Shown: positions 45,292 through 54,766 of the stretch, piece after piece
How the letters are laid out: every line of letters starts with the position of its first letter
Position numbering within the stretch: the stretch's first letter is position 1
Source of the DNA: Jannaschia donghaensis
GTDB lineage: Bacteria > Pseudomonadota > Alphaproteobacteria > Rhodobacterales > Rhodobacteraceae
Direction: 5' to 3'
Assembly (NCBI RefSeq): GCF_001403795.1
Contig: NZ_CXSU01000012.1
Coordinates: forward strand, 185,415 to 249,414
Length of the DNA: 64,000 nucleotides
Translations under genes and position numbers: made by a program
The notes under the pieces: model-generated
The model's input: the letters and a program-made list of their open reading frames with translations, nothing else
Told to the model about the DNA's origin: nothing
The model's database searches: none

Positions 45292-47043
45292 ATGGCGTCC
45301 GTGACCGATCTGGACATGCCGGAAGACGCGCCGAAAAGACGGAGCTTCTTCCGCCGCAAGGAACGCGCCCGCTCCCAGAGCGAGGTCGTTCTGGGCGAGG
45401 ACTGGGAGCGGCCCGAGCGGCTGGGCGAAAACGAGCTGAACAATGCACGCGCCCGGCGCGGTCTCTTCAGCCTCGACCGTTCGCCCCTCGCGCGGAAGAT
45501 CATCGTCTTCAACCTTCTCGCCATCCTGATGTTGGTCGCAGGAGTTCTGTTCCTCAACCCGTCGCGTGACAGTCTCATCGTGCAGCGCGAAGCGGGGCTC
45601 GTAACCGAGGCACGATTGGTCGCTGACGTAATTCAGGCCTCCCTGCCACAGGGGGCACCCGTTTCGTTGGGCGCCGGGGACGGTGTCGATGTCCAGGCGC
45701 TTTTGGCTGACATCGACTTGCCGCGTGGCGTTGATGTTCACGTATTCGACACGGCCGGTACGTTGATCGCGCAAGCCACGGGGACAGACACCGCCGCCGA
45801 AGTCGTTGGCCTGAACGAGACCACGCGCAAGACGACCATCATCACATCGGCACTGAACGGAATATGGGAAATCGTGTCGGGCATTTTCAGCCGCGACGCG
45901 GAGAGCACGCCCCGGTCCTTGGATGTGGCCCAAGACCTTCTCGCAAGCTCGCCCGGCAGCACGGCGATCCGCGGATACGACGGGGTGGACGGCAGACTCT
46001 TTACCGTAATCACGCCGGTCAGCGCGGGCACGGCGGCCTTCGGGATGATCGCCGTGACGACCCGCGCCGGCGAGATCGATGCGCTGGTCCGGGTGGAGCG
46101 TGAGCAGCTTCTGCAGATGTTCGTCATCGCCCTTCTGGTCTCTATCGGTCTGAGCTTGGTCTTGGCGTCGACGATCGCGAACCCGCTTTCGGATCTGTCC
46201 GCCGCGGCCGAGCTTGGGCGGGATAAACACGCCCGCAAGATGTCGCCGCAACGCGTCCGCATTCCGGACCTTACGGCCCGACCGGACGAGATCGGACGCC
46301 TGTCGGGGGCCCTGCGCGGTATGGTTGCGGCGCTCTACGACCGGATCGACAGCAATGAGCAATTCGCGGCCGATGTCGCGCATGAAATCAAGAACCCTCT
46401 GGCCAGCCTACGTTCGGCCGTGGGCACCATGCGCCTGGCCAAGACCGACGATCAGCGTACGCGTCTGCTGGAAGTCATCGAACACGATGTCCGGCGTCTG
46501 GACAGGCTCGTCAGTGACATCTCCAATGCGTCCCGCCTCGACAGCGAGTTGGTCAAGGAGGAGGAAGAGCCGTTCGACCTCGTCAAGATGATCTCCAACC
46601 TTGGTGTATATCATGGCCAGGAGGCGGAGGCGCAGGACATCGACTTCATCACCGATCTGCCGAAGGAACCGATCGTCATAATGGGGCTGGAGGCGCGTCT
46701 GGCGCAGGTTTTCGTAAACCTAATCACCAACGCGATGTCCTTCTGCGAAGACGGCGATGCCGTTCGCGTCTGGCTGCGCCGACGCGAAAACCGCGTGCTC
46801 GTCGTGGTCGAGGATACCGGTCCGGGCATCCCCGAAGCGGCGCTGTCGAAGGTCTTCAACCGCTTCTATTCCGAACGGCCGGAGAAGCAGTTCGGGAACC
46901 ATTCAGGATTGGGGCTGGCGATCTCCAAACAGATCGTGGAAGCCCATGGCGGCGTCATCTGGGCCGAGAACATCCGCCCCACGGATATGGATTTGACGTC
47001 TGATCCGCTGGGCGCGCGGTTCGTCGTCGGCCTCCCGATCTGA
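45292..47043 (+). CDS. chvG: Sensor histidine kinase ChvG
   Basis: Partner kinase of ChvI. 583 residues: a cytoplasmic charged N-terminus, membrane helices at about 65-87 and 277-297, a periplasmic stimulus-sensing domain (about 90-275) characteristic of ChvG/ExoS, HAMP, His364 in VAHEIKNPLAS, and an ATPase domain with NLITNAMSF, DTGPGIP and HSGLGLAIS. In related bacteria its signal is acid pH or periplasmic ExoR, neither visible here. Confidence 0.95.
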   Translation: MASVTDLDMPEDAPKRRSFFRRKERARSQSEVVLGEDWERPERLGENELNNARARRGLFSLDRSPLARKIIVFNLLAILMLVAGVLFLNPSRDSLIVQREAGLVTEARLVADVIQASLPQGAPVSLGAGDGVDVQALLADIDLPRGVDVHVFDTAGTLIAQATGTDTAAEVVGLNETTRKTTIITSALNGIWEIVSGIFSRDAESTPRSLDVAQDLLASSPGSTAIRGYDGVDGRLFTVITPVSAGTAAFGMIAVTTRAGEIDALVRVEREQLLQMFVIALLVSIGLSLVLASTIANPLSDLSAAAELGRDKHARKMSPQRVRIPDLTARPDEIGRLSGALRGMVAALYDRIDSNEQFAADVAHEIKNPLASLRSAVGTMRLAKTDDQRTRLLEVIEHDVRRLDRLVSDISNASRLDSELVKEEEEPFDLVKMISNLGVYHGQEAEAQDIDFITDLPKEPIVIMGLEARLAQVFVNLITNAMSFCEDGDAVRVWLRRRENRVLVVVEDTGPGIPEAALSKVFNRFYSERPEKQFGNHSGLGLAISKQIVEAHGGVIWAENIRPTDMDLTSDPLGARFVVGLPI

Positions 47044-47047
47044 TCCA

Positions 47048-47515
47048 ATGATGGACCGGCCCGGTCCGACTTTCGCGCCATTGTCAGGCGACAGGGTTTC
47101 GGCCCACGCCACGACCATCGCTTTTGCAGGTGCCGGGCTTGCTCTGTGCGGGCCGTCGGGTGCTGGAAAATCAGGAACGGCGGCGCAGCTGATTGCTTTG
47201 GGTGCCGATCTTGTCGCCGACGATCTGACGATCTTCATGGCCGACGGATCGACCCTTTTGGCAACGGCACCGAGCGGGGCTGTCAGCGCGCTCGAATTGC
47301 GCGGCCTGGGGCTGGCGCGGCTCAAGCTGGTTCCGCATGTCGCGCTCAAGGCATTCGTATGGCTGGGGGCTTCCACCGCGCGGCTTCCCGAACCGGAGAA
47401 TGTACAGGTCCTGGGATGTGCTGTGCCACTCCTGCGTCATCCGGCCACGGCCGATCTGGCGGCAAAACTACTTATCTGGCTCGATAGCCGAACATGCGAA
47501 CGCGGGCGGATCTGA
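47048..47515 (+). CDS. hprK: HPr kinase/phosphorylase, short alphaproteobacterial form
   Basis: A 155-residue protein with only the kinase domain: Walker A GPSGAGKS (35-42), the second motif LVADDLTIF (near 54) and the capping region. The N-terminal half found in Gram-positive HprK is absent, as is usual in Alphaproteobacteria. Expected to phosphorylate Ser46 of the HPr encoded 1.9 kb downstream. Starts four bases after the chvG stop. Confidence 0.92.
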   Translation: MMDRPGPTFAPLSGDRVSAHATTIAFAGAGLALCGPSGAGKSGTAAQLIALGADLVADDLTIFMADGSTLLATAPSGAVSALELRGLGLARLKLVPHVALKAFVWLGASTARLPEPENVQVLGCAVPLLRHPATADLAAKLLIWLDSRTCERGRI

Positions 47516-47585
47516 CCCGCCGTACATGCGCCTTACAATTGTCGTCGCCGGCTCCTACGTCTCGCGCCAATCTAATGAGGAAGTG

Positions 47586-48503
47586 ATGAACCCGTCCCGC
47601 GATCCAGTCGATCTGATCCTCGTCACCGGACCTTCGGGGGCCGGGCGAACGACGGCGATCCATGTTTTGGAAGACACCGGCTACGAAGTGATCGACAATC
47701 TGCCGCTGTCGCTGATGGCAAGGCTGCTCGATGGCGGGTTGGACCGGCCTCTCGCTCTGGGAATCGATGTCCGCAACCGCGATTTCAGCGTCGATGCGCT
47801 TCTGTCGTTGGCGGCGAAGGTTCGGGCCGATCCGGCCTATGGGGCCAAACTTCTCTATCTCGACTGCGATGCACCCACACTCATCTCGCGATTTTCAGAG
47901 ACGCGACGACGTCATCCCCTGGCCCCGGAGGAAGACGCGGAGGTCGGGGTCACGCGCGAACTCTCGATCCTGGCCGGGGTCGCAGATCATGCGGACACGT
48001 TGATCGATACGACGGGCCTGACAGTTCACGATCTCAAGGACGAAGTCCTGCGTTGGTTCGGACGTGACAGCCGGCGGCTTGCGATTTCGGTGCAGTCCTT
48101 CAGCTATAAACGCGGGGTGCCGCGCGGTTTGGATCTGGTGTTCGACGTTCGCTTCCTCGCCAATCCTCATTGGGAGGCGGCGTTGCGTGAGGGCACCGGT
48201 CGGGATGCTTCCGTGCGCGACTACGTTCGGGCCGACCCGCGGTTCAGGGATTTTTATGAGCGTCTGTCGGGCCTCATCCTGTCTTTGTTGCCGGCCTACC
48301 GACAGGAGGGTCGTGCCCACCTTGCGGTCGGCCTGGGATGCACCGGCGGGCGACATCGTTCGGTTGCCGTCACGGAAATGCTGTCCCGGACGCTTGCCGA
48401 TCAGGGATGGCAGGTGTCTAAACGACACCGGGAATTGGACCGCCGCGATGCGGCGTCCACCAACGGCTCGGGGGATACGGGTCATGGGGTAAGCGCCGTA
48501 TGA
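47586..48503 (+). CDS. rapZ: RNase adapter RapZ
   Basis: A 305-residue P-loop protein of the RapZ/YvcJ family, in enterics an RNA-binding adapter for sRNA decay that senses cell-wall precursors. Walker A GPSGAGRT (near 17), LDCD (near 98) and the C-terminal AVGLGCTGGRHRSVAV (near 260), the conserved phosphate-binding domain. GAGGAAG lies a few bases before the ATG. In Alphaproteobacteria it links to the PTS proteins, as here. Confidence 0.94.
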   Translation: MNPSRDPVDLILVTGPSGAGRTTAIHVLEDTGYEVIDNLPLSLMARLLDGGLDRPLALGIDVRNRDFSVDALLSLAAKVRADPAYGAKLLYLDCDAPTLISRFSETRRRHPLAPEEDAEVGVTRELSILAGVADHADTLIDTTGLTVHDLKDEVLRWFGRDSRRLAISVQSFSYKRGVPRGLDLVFDVRFLANPHWEAALREGTGRDASVRDYVRADPRFRDFYERLSGLILSLLPAYRQEGRAHLAVGLGCTGGRHRSVAVTEMLSRTLADQGWQVSKRHRELDRRDAASTNGSGDTGHGVSAV

Positions 48504-48892
48504 TCGGCATCGTTATCGTTGCACATGGGGGACTCGCCGAGGAGTATCGGCGCGCCGTGGAACATGTGATGGGTCCGCAGAAGGGATTGCGCGCGGTGTC
48601 CGTGGCCGCGATGTGCGACCGCGCCAGCAAGGAACGCGAGATTCAGGTCATCGCCGACAGCGTCGATCAGGGTGATGGCGTCGTCATCGTGACGGATATC
48701 TTCGGCGGCTCCCCGTCCAATCTGTCGATGGGGGCCTGTGCCCCGTCGGATCGCAAGATATTCTATGGTGCGAACCTGCCGGCGTTGATCAAACTCGCCC
48801 GGAGCAGGACAAAACCTCTCGACGAGGCGCTGGCCTTGGCCAAAGCCGCCGGAACGCGCTACATGGACGTCGCACAGGGCCCCGCGGCCTGA
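48500..48892 (+). CDS. PTS EIIA component, mannose family
   Basis: A 130-residue EIIA-Man-type protein with the phospho-accepting His9 in IVAHGGLAEE and the GGSPSN loop (about 68-73). No EIIB or EIIC gene is nearby, so it acts in regulation, receiving phosphate from HPr. ATGA overlap with rapZ. Confidence 0.92.
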   Translation: MIGIVIVAHGGLAEEYRRAVEHVMGPQKGLRAVSVAAMCDRASKEREIQVIADSVDQGDGVVIVTDIFGGSPSNLSMGACAPSDRKIFYGANLPALIKLARSRTKPLDEALALAKAAGTRYMDVAQGPAA

Positions 48893-48918
48893 TCCTGCAA
48901 GTACCGACCGGGGACCGT

Positions 48919-49188
48919 ATGCCGACGCGCACGCTTGAAATCGTTAATGAAAAAGGGCTGCACGCACGGGCCTCCGCTAAATTCGTGGAATGTGTGGAAC
49001 GGTTCGACGCGCGCGCCACCGCATCGAAGGACGGTATGGATGCCGCGGGCGACTCGATCATGGGGCTGCTGATGCTTGGCGCGGCGCGCGGCACGTCCAT
49101 AGACGTCGAAACGTCTGGAGCCGAAGCTGATGCGCTTCTGGACGCACTTGCCGTCCTTGTCGGCGATTATTTCGGCGAGGGGATGTGA
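48919..49188 (+). CDS. ptsH: Phosphocarrier protein HPr
   Basis: An 89-residue HPr with active-site His15 in KGLHARASA and regulatory Ser46 in DSIMG. Receives phosphate from EI (not in this window) and is a target of HprK, which fits the hprK gene in the same cluster. Ends in the GTGA overlap with the acyltransferase gene. Confidence 0.95.
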   Translation: MPTRTLEIVNEKGLHARASAKFVECVERFDARATASKDGMDAAGDSIMGLLMLGAARGTSIDVETSGAEADALLDALAVLVGDYFGEGM

Positions 49189-50051
49189 GCGATTTCTCGT
49201 TCCCGTGGACACGGTCCGGGACGGCATCTTCCAGCCACAACACATATGATCGTCGCCAACTGAGTTATGCCGGGACCTTTACGAACCCGGTGAAAGCGTT
49301 CGTCATCCGCCTGATTGAATGGTCCACGGGAAAGCTGCGCCTTCTGCAGCTGATCCGCCGGTTCGAGGCGGAGGGCGTTGAAACCGGCCACGCGTTCTTC
49401 GCTCATGCCTTGCGGGTGATGGAGATAGAGGTCCGCACGCCCGACGATCAGATCGCGCATATTCCGCAGAGCGGGCCTTGCGTGATCGTCGCCAACCATC
49501 CGCACGGACTGGTCGATGGCATGATTCTGGCCGAACTGGTCGGGCGGGTCAGGCAGGACTATCGCATCCTGACCCGAAGCCTGCTGACCGACGTGCCGGA
49601 GGTGTCCGCCCTGATGATACCGGTGCCATTTGCACACGAGAAAGACGCGCGGGAGCGCAATCTGGAGATGCGACGGCGGGCGATGCTGCATCTGGAGGAC
49701 GGCGGTTGCATCGTCGTATTTCCGGCCGGGTCGGTCGCGGCATCGAAGACGGCCTTCGGGCCCGCGGTTGAAAAGCCGTGGAACCCGTTCACGGCCAAGA
49801 TGATCCGACGCAGCGGCGCGACGGTCGTGCCGGTCCATTTCGACGGAGCCAATTCAAGGGCCTATCAGATCGCCAATCGGATCTCGGCGACGCTGCGGCA
49901 AGGATTGCTGCTGCATGAGGTGGTCCATTCGCTTGGTCGCCCGCAGGCTCCGGTGGTGCGTCCGGCGCTGACGCCCGACGACTGGCGTGCGCATACGGAT
50001 AACTCCACATCATTCATGAGCTGGCTTCGCGATCGAACGCTGAACGGCTGA
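49185..50051 (+). CDS. Lysophospholipid acyltransferase-family protein
   Basis: A 288-residue PlsC-like acyltransferase. The acceptor motif NHPHGLVDGM (about 104-113) is the His/Asp catalytic pair in the NHPxGxxD form seen in hemolysin/OlsA-like members, followed by VVFPAGSVA (block III, about 183-191). Probably acylates a lysophospholipid or ornithine lipid precursor at the inner membrane. GTG start coupled to ptsH. Confidence 0.85.
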   Translation: MSDFSFPWTRSGTASSSHNTYDRRQLSYAGTFTNPVKAFVIRLIEWSTGKLRLLQLIRRFEAEGVETGHAFFAHALRVMEIEVRTPDDQIAHIPQSGPCVIVANHPHGLVDGMILAELVGRVRQDYRILTRSLLTDVPEVSALMIPVPFAHEKDARERNLEMRRRAMLHLEDGGCIVVFPAGSVAASKTAFGPAVEKPWNPFTAKMIRRSGATVVPVHFDGANSRAYQIANRISATLRQGLLLHEVVHSLGRPQAPVVRPALTPDDWRAHTDNSTSFMSWLRDRTLNG

Positions 50052-50057
50052 TCCTGC

Positions 50058-50933
50058 TCAGCGAGTTGGCACGGGGGCATCGCCCCGGTAGTCGTAAAAG
50101 CCGCGTTGCGTCTTCCGGCCAAGCCAGCCGGCCTCGACATATTTCGTCAGGAGAGGACAGGGCCGGTACTTCGTGTCGGCCAGACCGTCGTGCAGGACGT
50201 TCATGATCGCCAGGCAGGTATCCAGCCCGATGAAATCCGCCAGCTCCAGCGGACCCATAGGATGGTTCGCCCCGAGCTTCATAGAAGTGTCGATCGACGT
50301 GACCGTACCGACCCCTTCGTAAAGCGTATAGACTGCTTCGTTGATCATCGGCATCAGGATGCGATTGACAATGAAGGCCGGGAAATCCTCGGCCGTGGCT
50401 GATGTCTTGTCCAACTTGTCGACGACCGCGCGACACGCCTTGTAGGTGTCTTCGTTTGTCGCGATGCCGCGGATCAATTCGACCAATTGCATGATCGGTA
50501 CCGGGTTCATGAAGTGGAAGCCCATGAACCGTTCGGGCCGGTCGGTTCGGCTGGCCAGGCGCGTGATCGAGATCGAAGACGTGTTGGATGTGAGGATCGT
50601 TTCGGGTTTCAGGCTGGGCAGAAGTTCGGCGAAGATCGCGTGCTTGATGTCTTCGCGTTCCGTCGCCGCCTCGATGATGAGGTCGGACGGGCCAAGGTCG
50701 GTCAGGGTCAGCGTCGTCTTGATGCGTCCCATCGCGTCGTCGCGATCCTGCTGACTGATCTTTTCACGGCTGACCTGCCGGTCCATGTTCTTTGAGATAA
50801 CGTCAGTTGCTGCTTTCAGGGCATCCGCGTTCACGTCGGTGAGCGTCACGTCGTATCCGGCCAACGCAGAGACATGTGCGATCCCGTTGCCCATCTGGCC
50901 CGCGCCCACGATGCCGATGCTCTTGATGTCCAT
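50058..50933 (-). CDS. 3-hydroxybutyryl-CoA dehydrogenase
   Basis: NAD(P)-dependent dehydrogenase of 291 residues that interconverts 3-hydroxybutyryl-CoA and acetoacetyl-CoA. GAGQMGNGIA (9-18) is the nucleotide site, and SNTSSISIT, FHFMNPVPIMQLVE, and the C-terminal GANHPMGPLELADFIGLD are family hallmarks, with the catalytic His in FHFMNP and Glu in LVELI. Fits with the ETF and Mcd genes in fatty-acid/acetyl-CoA metabolism, and with polyhydroxybutyrate. Confidence 0.94.
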   Translation of the reverse strand: MDIKSIGIVGAGQMGNGIAHVSALAGYDVTLTDVNADALKAATDVISKNMDRQVSREKISQQDRDDAMGRIKTTLTLTDLGPSDLIIEAATEREDIKHAIFAELLPSLKPETILTSNTSSISITRLASRTDRPERFMGFHFMNPVPIMQLVELIRGIATNEDTYKACRAVVDKLDKTSATAEDFPAFIVNRILMPMINEAVYTLYEGVGTVTSIDTSMKLGANHPMGPLELADFIGLDTCLAIMNVLHDGLADTKYRPCPLLTKYVEAGWLGRKTQRGFYDYRGDAPVPTR

Positions 50934-51092
50934 GGCCGCTCTCCTGTCGCTTCGGCGGACCATAGCAGGGGGGTGGGGAGGGGCAAGCGCGCTTGCCGAT
51001 CGCATCAATTCGACATGAATGCCACGTTCAACTCTTCGGTAAGCCTTGGCTGTCAGGATCGTGCTCTAGGAACGATTCTGTACGGGCATGCC

Positions 51093-51911
51093 ATGAGTTA
51101 CGAAGGTCAAACCGACGGGTTGGATTATTATCCGTGCTACTACGGCGGGTCGCGCATCCCGTTTCGTGGGCCCGCGGTGCCCCTTGATGGGGCCTATACC
51201 GTCGTGATCGGTGGATGCGAGGTTTACGGCCGATACGTGGAAGACCCGTTCACCGACCAGTTGGCTGAACTGACGGGACGACGCGTGGTCAATCTGGGTG
51301 TGCGCAACGCCGGACTCGACGTCTTTAGCTTCGACGATCGGCTGCTGCGGGTGCTGTCGCGGGCCGAGGTCGCGATCGTACAACTGACCGGTGCTCACAA
51401 CATCTCAAACCGGTTCTATACCGTCCATCCGCGCCGCAACGACCGCTTTCTGGAAGCTGCGCGCCCGTTGACGAACCTCTACCGCGACATCGATTTTAGC
51501 GATTTCTCCTTTACGCGTCACATGCTCGTCACGCTGCGACGCAGATGCCCCGAACGGTTCGCCCGCGTTCAGGTGGAACTTGCGGAAGCCTGGCACGCCC
51601 GGATGAAGCTGCTGCTGTCGCGCATCTCCGGCACGCGGGTGCTTTTGCATATCGAGAACCGCAACGATTATGGACTTGGGTCCGAGCCTGCTTTCGTGTC
51701 GGTCGAGATGATCGAGAGTCTGGAAGGGGCATTCGACAAGATCGTGCAATGCGATGTGTCATCCAATTTGGGGGACAGTCGCTTGGACGATATGGTATTT
51801 CCAGGCACCGAGCGGGACGCCGCATTGCGGATGATGTCGACCGACGCTCACGAACAGGTCGCCGCTGCTCTCGCGCGAACGGTGCGTCGGTCGAACGGAA
51901 TGGCGGCTTGA
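51093..51911 (+). CDS. DUF6473-like protein
   Basis: A 272-residue protein with no catalytic motif that I can name. MSYEGQTDGLDYYPCYYGGSRIPFRGP and VVIGGCEVYGRYVEDPF (GGxExYG) resemble the Rhodobacterales DUF6473 family, possibly linked to sulfotransferase or GSCFA-like folds. A start upstream at 51015 (in frame) is possible, but the family begins at MSYE. Function unknown. Confidence 0.6.
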   Translation: MSYEGQTDGLDYYPCYYGGSRIPFRGPAVPLDGAYTVVIGGCEVYGRYVEDPFTDQLAELTGRRVVNLGVRNAGLDVFSFDDRLLRVLSRAEVAIVQLTGAHNISNRFYTVHPRRNDRFLEAARPLTNLYRDIDFSDFSFTRHMLVTLRRRCPERFARVQVELAEAWHARMKLLLSRISGTRVLLHIENRNDYGLGSEPAFVSVEMIESLEGAFDKIVQCDVSSNLGDSRLDDMVFPGTERDAALRMMSTDAHEQVAAALARTVRRSNGMAA

Positions 51912-51938
51912 TGTGTCAGGTGCCTGAAAGTCGGCCAC

Positions 51939-51972
51939 AAAAAAACGCGGCCCCGAAACCGGGACCGCGTTC
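51939..51972 (-). terminator. Rho-independent terminator of etfA
   Basis: On the minus strand a stem of about 11 pairs with one G-U (51951-51957 side with 51961-51972) and a 4-base loop is followed by a run of seven T (51945-51939), just 18 bases after the etfA stop. A textbook intrinsic terminator. Confidence 0.85.
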
Positions 51973-51990
51973 CAAGGGGAGCAAATGGGG

Positions 51991-52917
51991 TCAGATCTTA
52001 TCGATCAGCTCCGGCACGGCGGTGAACAGATCGGCAACAAGGCCGTAATCCGCGACTTGAAAGATCGGGGCTTCCTCGTCCTTGTTGATCGCGACGATGA
52101 TCTTGGAATCCTTCATGCCGGCAAGATGCTGAATTGCACCCGAGATGCCGACGGCCACATAGAGGTTCGGCGCGACGACCTTGCCCGTTTGTCCAACCTG
52201 CCAGTCGTTCGGAGCGTAGCCCGAGTCTACGGCGGCGCGCGATGCGCCGACGGCAGCCCCCAATTTGTCGGCCAGCTTTTCGATCATGGCGAAGTCTTCT
52301 TCCGACCCGACACCGCGTCCACCCGACACGACGACACCGGCGGAGGTCAGTTCGGGACGATCGGATTCTGCAACCTTGTCTTCGACCCACTCCGAAAGGC
52401 CCGGATCTGCCGCGGCGCCGATGCTCTCTACGGGGGCGGAGCCCCCTTCACCCGTCAACTCGAACGTGGAGGTGCGGATCGTCATGACCTTTGTTGCATC
52501 CGTGGATTTGATCGTCTGGATGGCGTTGCCCGCATAGATCGGACGCTCGAACGTGTCGGCGTCGATCACGGCCGTCACGTCCGAAAGGATCATCACGTCG
52601 AGCAGGGCCGCGATGCGGGGCATCACGTTCTTGGCGTCGGTCGTGGACGGGGCTAGGATGTGGGAGTAATCGCCGGCGATACCGGCAACCAGCGCGGCGG
52701 TCGGCTCGGCCAAGCGGTGGCCCAGCGTCGGATCTTCGGCCACGAGAACCTTGGATACGCCGTCGAGCTTGGACGCGGCTTCGCCCGCTGCCGTGGCGGA
52801 CGCGCCGGCGCACAGGACCGTCACCTCGCCCAGCTGCTTTGCCGCGGTCAGCGCTTTGCCGGTCGCATCGAGATTGAGTTCACCGTTGGTGACTTCGCCA
52901 ATCAGAAGAACAGCCAT
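51991..52917 (-). CDS. etfA: Electron transfer flavoprotein alpha subunit
   Basis: 308 residues; FAD-binding alpha subunit of ETF. The signature [19 protein letters not shown] (about 253-271) is present, as are [12 protein letters not shown] (about 200) and [18 protein letters not shown]. Works with EtfB to carry electrons from acyl-CoA dehydrogenases, such as Mcd, to ETF:quinone oxidoreductase (not in the window). Confidence 0.97.
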   Translation of the reverse strand: MAVLLIGEVTNGELNLDATGKALTAAKQLGEVTVLCAGASATAAGEAASKLDGVSKVLVAEDPTLGHRLAEPTAALVAGIAGDYSHILAPSTTDAKNVMPRIAALLDVMILSDVTAVIDADTFERPIYAGNAIQTIKSTDATKVMTIRTSTFELTGEGGSAPVESIGAAADPGLSEWVEDKVAESDRPELTSAGVVVSGGRGVGSEEDFAMIEKLADKLGAAVGASRAAVDSGYAPNDWQVGQTGKVVAPNLYVAVGISGAIQHLAGMKDSKIIVAINKDEEAPIFQVADYGLVADLFTAVPELIDKI

Positions 52918-53675
52918 TATACAGCCCCCGCTTCTTTGAGTTTCGAGACCAGATCGTCGACGGACGTCACCATTTCACCAGCCTTGCGGGCCTCGGGTTC
53001 GGATGTCTTGACGATTTCAAGGCGCGCGGCGACGTTGACGCCGTAATCGGCGGGCGTCTTTTCGTCGAGCGGCTTCTTCTTGGCCTTCATGATATTTGGC
53101 AGCGACGCATAGCGCGGCTCATTCAGGCGCAGGTCGACGGTGACGATGGCGGGCATCTTTACCTTGATCGTCTGCAAACCGCCATCCACTTCGCGGGTCA
53201 CCGTCGCATGGTCACCGTCGATCGCGACTTCGGACGCGAAGGTCGCTTGCGACCAGCCGAGCAGAGCCGAAAGCATCTGCCCGGTCGCATTCATGTCGTT
53301 GTCGATCGCTTGCTTGCCGGCCAGCACGAGGCCAGGCTGTTCCTCGTCGATGACGGCCTTGAGCAACTTGGCCACGGCCAATGGCTCGATATCGGTATGC
53401 ACATCGTCGGCGGCCACGATCAGGATGGCACGGTCGGCCCCCATCGCAAGCGCGGTCCGCAACGTCTCCTGGGATTGCTTGACACCGATGGAAACGGCGA
53501 CGACCTCGTCGGCGGTCCCGGCCTCCTTGAGGCGGATCGCCTGCTCGACGGCGATTTCGTCGAACGGATTCATCGACATCTTCACGTTGGCCAGATCAAC
53601 ACCGGTTCCGTCGGCTTTGACCCGAACCTTGACGTTGTAATCAATGACCCGCTTGACGGGTACGAGGACTTTCAT
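52917..53675 (-). CDS. etfB: Electron transfer flavoprotein beta subunit
   Basis: 252 residues; [20 protein letters not shown] at the N-terminus and the signature [20 protein letters not shown] and [24 protein letters not shown] are typical EtfB. It precedes etfA and shares one base with it (stop TAA and ATG overlap). Confidence 0.97.
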   Translation of the reverse strand: MKVLVPVKRVIDYNVKVRVKADGTGVDLANVKMSMNPFDEIAVEQAIRLKEAGTADEVVAVSIGVKQSQETLRTALAMGADRAILIVAADDVHTDIEPLAVAKLLKAVIDEEQPGLVLAGKQAIDNDMNATGQMLSALLGWSQATFASEVAIDGDHATVTREVDGGLQTIKVKMPAIVTVDLRLNEPRYASLPNIMKAKKKPLDEKTPADYGVNVAARLEIVKTSEPEARKAGEMVTSVDDLVSKLKEAGAV

Positions 53676-53811
53676 CGGTCGCTCCTCCTGAAGACTGTTT
53701 CCCGCGTGTTAGCCGATGCGCGGGGTCTGGGACAGGTCGAAAGCGACAGGATGATGCCTTGTGACGCACCGTTTTGACCGAAGTGGTCGGTGTCATCTTT
53801 GCGTCGTGGGA

Positions 53812-54630
53812 TCAGGCTGCAATACCGTGTCGTTCCCCCAGGCGGGCAAGAAGGGTGCCACGGGGCGGGATGCCGTTGTAATCAGAGGCCAGACGGCTGC
53901 GGATCCGACGTCCGTAGAGATGGATGGATTGCGTGTCTTCGGTGATGTGTTCCCACGTCAGTCGGGCTTTGCGGAAGAACCGTCGTCGATCGGCATAGCG
54001 TACCGGGTACAGGACATCGCGCTCCAACGCGTGCTCGATTTCGCCGGTGGTGCGCAGGATATGAGTAATGGCGGTCGGTCCCCAGACGGCCCAGGGCATT
54101 TCGGTGACATGCATCGGATCGCCGTCACGCGCCCGGCGACAGGCTTCGTTCAGTGACTTGGCGGGCAACCAAGGCAGCACCGCGTATTCGTCTTCGGTAT
54201 AGGCGATCAGTTCCGCCAGCGCCGGGCTGTCAGCGGGCAGGGCGAGCACGCCGTTCGAAACGCTGCCCTGGTGATCATCTTCCCAGGAGAAGTAGTAGCC
54301 GTTCTTGGGCGTGAAGGGGCGCAGACAATAGGCGTCGGTATCGGCCCAGATGACGCCTGGATGTTTGCGCAGCAGATTGTAGCGGAAACGATCGGCGAAG
54401 GGTGCCGGACTGCCAGTGCGAAGGTGGATGGTATAGGTATCGGGCTTGGGCAGGATGTCCGACGCATCGGCGAGGGTGACGCCGTCGGGAACGCCTTCGA
54501 TATCCTCGTAACTGTAAAGCGTGATCGAATGACCGACGTCCACGAAGGACTTGAGGCAAAGCCGTTCGACGAACGAAAGCGGCGCGCCGGTCCAGAACGT
54601 GGCGACGGGGGCGAGGGGGGCGTCTGTCAT
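53812..54630 (-). CDS. Glycosyltransferase, GT32-like
   Basis: A 272-residue protein with FWTGAPLSFVERLCLKSF at the N-terminus and the DxD-type motif GVIWADTDAYCLRPF (about 95-109), followed by SNGVLALPADSPAL. It resembles sugar transferases of the Och1/GT32 superfamily using a DxD metal site, likely in surface polysaccharide synthesis. Donor and acceptor are unknown. Sits alone between etfB and the adenosyltransferase gene. Confidence 0.72.
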   Translation of the reverse strand: MTDAPLAPVATFWTGAPLSFVERLCLKSFVDVGHSITLYSYEDIEGVPDGVTLADASDILPKPDTYTIHLRTGSPAPFADRFRYNLLRKHPGVIWADTDAYCLRPFTPKNGYYFSWEDDHQGSVSNGVLALPADSPALAELIAYTEDEYAVLPWLPAKSLNEACRRARDGDPMHVTEMPWAVWGPTAITHILRTTGEIEHALERDVLYPVRYADRRRFFRKARLTWEHITEDTQSIHLYGRRIRSRLASDYNGIPPRGTLLARLGERHGIAA

Positions 54631-54766
54631 CCGATAAACTCTCTCTTGCCATAAGATCTGTTTCCAATTGCGAAACATCGCGGCAAAACAGGGGCAGTTC
54701 AGAGAATTTATGATGATTTTTAGCCAACCGGTTGGCGGGGGAGCCATTGGCCCCCCATCGACCGGT

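Noticed and set aside
48500-49188. A sugar-transporting phosphotransferase system
   Set aside because: Only EIIA and HPr are present, next to hprK and rapZ, with no membrane EIIC; this is the regulatory form.
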